DNA of 6,589 nucleotides from contig PUMX01000483.1 in the NCBI GenBank assembly GCA_003552485.1, positions 1-6,589 on the forward strand. The letters run 5' to 3'. Both the position numbers and the translations under genes were made by a program. This stretch comes from Candidatus Hydrogenedentota bacterium. GTDB lineage: Bacteria; Hydrogenedentota; Hydrogenedentia; Hydrogenedentales; SLHB01. Of the stretch, positions 5,401-6,589 are shown piece after piece. The notes under the pieces were generated by a model, which was not told where the DNA came from, ran no database searches, and saw only the letters and a list, made by a program, of their open reading frames with translations. Numbering within the stretch: position 1 is the first letter of the stretch; each line of letters starts with the position of its first letter.

Positions 5401-6589
5401 TTGGGTTCCTGCAGCCAAGCCAGGTTGAACCGGTAGTGCAGACGGCTGGCGATCAGATGAATGACGCCGTCGGGCGTTTGCGTCGCGGCGAGGTAGCCTG
5501 CGGGTTCAGCCTGCTCGGCATCCATCGTGAACGTTCCCGTCCACGCGCCGCCTTCGTATTCCTCCGCAGGGCCGCCGGGCGTCATGAGCTTCCGTTCGGG
5601 CCAGGTTTCTCCGTCATCATATGACAATGCCGCGAACATGCCATAACCTGTGAAGGTTTTCCCATCGTCGCCTTCGAATTCCATGCCATTCTCGCGCGGT
5701 GTGCGGCGGTGATCAGTGAAAGACACGAACATGAGCGGGCCTTCTTGCAGCCGCAACAGCACAAGCCGTTGCCCGCCGCTGATGGGCGGAAACTCGCTCG
5801 CGGAGTAGGTCCATGTTTCGCCGAGATCGTCCGAGATGCTCATGGGCATGCGGTCGTTGATGTTGTCGCCCCGGCCAAAAGCGAGTAGCCGTCCGTCCGC
5901 CAATTCCGCGACGCCGGCGTGAATGCCCGCGATGGTCCCTTCGCCCGTTGTTCCGCCTTCGAAACTGGGCGTGGGCTTACCGTCACCGGGATCGTTCCAT
6001 GACTCGCCGCTGTCTTCGCTGATGTGCAGCGCTGTGCCGCCTTCGCCTTCGTGCGTCGCGTCGCAGGGTTGAATCAGCGCGCCGTCCGACGTCTGGATGG
6101 TTCCGGCGATGACCTGTTTGCGCGCCTTGATCCGGGGGCCAATCGCGCGCACGGGCGACCATGTCACACCGTTATCCGTGCTGATGCGCATGAGCAGCGC
6201 GAGGTCCGCCCAACCCGTGCCGCCGTCAGGGCCCATGCCGTTGAAGTGGTAGATGGTTCCGTTGCCGTCGTGGAAGATGGCGGAGCCGTGCATGTTTCGG
6301 CGGGGCGCCTTGAGGAATTCGCTGGAAGGATCCCATTCCTCCTCGCCTTGGCGCAGCCGGCTTGCGATAACGGTGAGCTCCGTTCCGGCCTCGCGTTCCG
6401 TCGTGTACCAGATCGCCATGAGGTCGCCGTTCTCCAGCCAGGTGATGGCCGGCTGATGGTTGTGGTCCATAAACGGCTCGTCCCATTCTTCCTTTGGCGG
6501 CAACACAAAGGGTATCGGCCCTTCGAAATATGGCTCATTGGGATTGGGACCATTGGGCCATTCATAGGTCTCCTGGCTTACGCCGTCGG
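5388..6589 (-). CDS. BNR-repeat sialidase-like six-bladed beta-propeller protein (5' end outside window)
   Basis: The frame is open to the right edge, giving 399 visible residues before TAG at 5388. The GTG at 6506 lies inside the frame and is preceded by 27 coding residues including ETYEWPNGPNPNEPYFEG, so the true start and any signal peptide lie beyond the window. Counted from the first full codon in view, four Asp-box motifs (S/T-x-D-x-G-x-T/S-W) are plain: STDNGVTW (about 136), SEDSGESW (190), SDDLGETW (252) and SYDDGETW (322). They mark successive propeller blades. The end, GYLAATQTPDGVIHLIASR followed by HYRFNLAWL, is typical of BNR_2/sialidase-family proteins. Such proteins include GH33 exo-sialidases and many propellers of unknown activity. 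I could not confidently place the catalytic arginine triad, so enzymatic sialidase activity is unproven. Its likely terminator is the inverted repeat 52 bases downstream. Confidence 0.9.
   Translation of the reverse strand, partial: DGVSQETYEWPNGPNPNEPYFEGPIPFVLPPKEEWDEPFMDHNHQPAITWLENGDLMAIWYTTEREAGTELTVIASRLRQGEEEWDPSSEFLKAPRRNMHGSAIFHDGNGTIYHFNGMGPDGGTGWADLALLMRISTDNGVTWSPVRAIGPRIKARKQVIAGTIQTSDGALIQPCDATHEGEGGTALHISEDSGESWNDPGDGKPTPSFEGGTTGEGTIAGIHAGVAELADGRLLAFGRGDNINDRMPMSISDDLGETWTYSASEFPPISGGQRLVLLRLQEGPLMFVSFTDHRRTPRENGMEFEGDDGKTFTGYGMFAALSYDDGETWPERKLMTPGGPAEEYEGGAWTGTFTMDAEQAEPAGYLAATQTPDGVIHLIASRLHYRFNLAWLQEPNEAP

Noticed and set aside
6504..6506. GTG as start of the propeller gene
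   Set aside because: Twenty-seven in-frame sense codons with coding character precede it up to the window edge, and no ribosome site lies before it; it reads better as internal Val.
1..6589. CRISPR array, insertion sequence or toxin-antitoxin pair
   Set aside because: No regularly spaced repeats, transposase motifs, terminal repeats with target duplications, or small paired genes were found.

Overview
The window is about 60% G+C and reads as chromosomal DNA of a free-living bacterium. It encodes several exported carbohydrate-active or hydrolytic proteins: a Tat-type serine hydrolase, a right-handed beta-helix protein and a BNR/sialidase-like propeller. This mix resembles planctomycete, Hydrogenedentota, verrucomicrobial or lentisphaeral genomes. 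That assignment is an inference from protein flavour only; no phylogenetic marker here settles it.

Layout. All four protein genes lie on the minus strand. From left to right they are: a beta-lactamase-fold serine hydrolase (start at 1417, cut by the left edge), a secreted pectate-lyase-3-type beta-helix protein (3288 to 1639), hemL for glutamate-1-semialdehyde 2,1-aminomutase (4626 to 3337), and a sialidase-family beta-propeller (stop at 5388, cut by the right edge). A gap of about 760 bases lies between hemL and the propeller gene. It holds two tRNA genes on the plus strand, tRNA-Lys(UUU) and tRNA-Glu(UUC), both with encoded CCA. A candidate sigma-70-type promoter and several hairpins lie around them. 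The two partial protein genes are open at the window edges. The right-hand one has no start codon in view, since a GTG at 6506 is only an internal valine.

How the genes work together. hemL is a housekeeping gene of tetrapyrrole synthesis by the C5 pathway, which begins from glutamyl-tRNA(Glu); the tRNA-Glu gene next door is therefore metabolically linked to it, although the proximity may be chance. Only 48 bases separate hemL from the beta-helix gene, so the two could be co-transcribed, with the serine hydrolase a further 221 bases downstream. The exported proteins suggest extracellular or periplasmic processing of polysaccharides and esters or amides, but their substrates cannot be read from sequence alone.

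No clearly new defence, mobile or RNA system was found. The strongest unexplained structure is a long imperfect inverted repeat (5269-5335) between tRNA-Glu and the propeller gene, probably a terminator or a dispersed repeat. Next come a perfect 9-bp hairpin and an 8-bp inverted repeat between hemL and the tRNAs.
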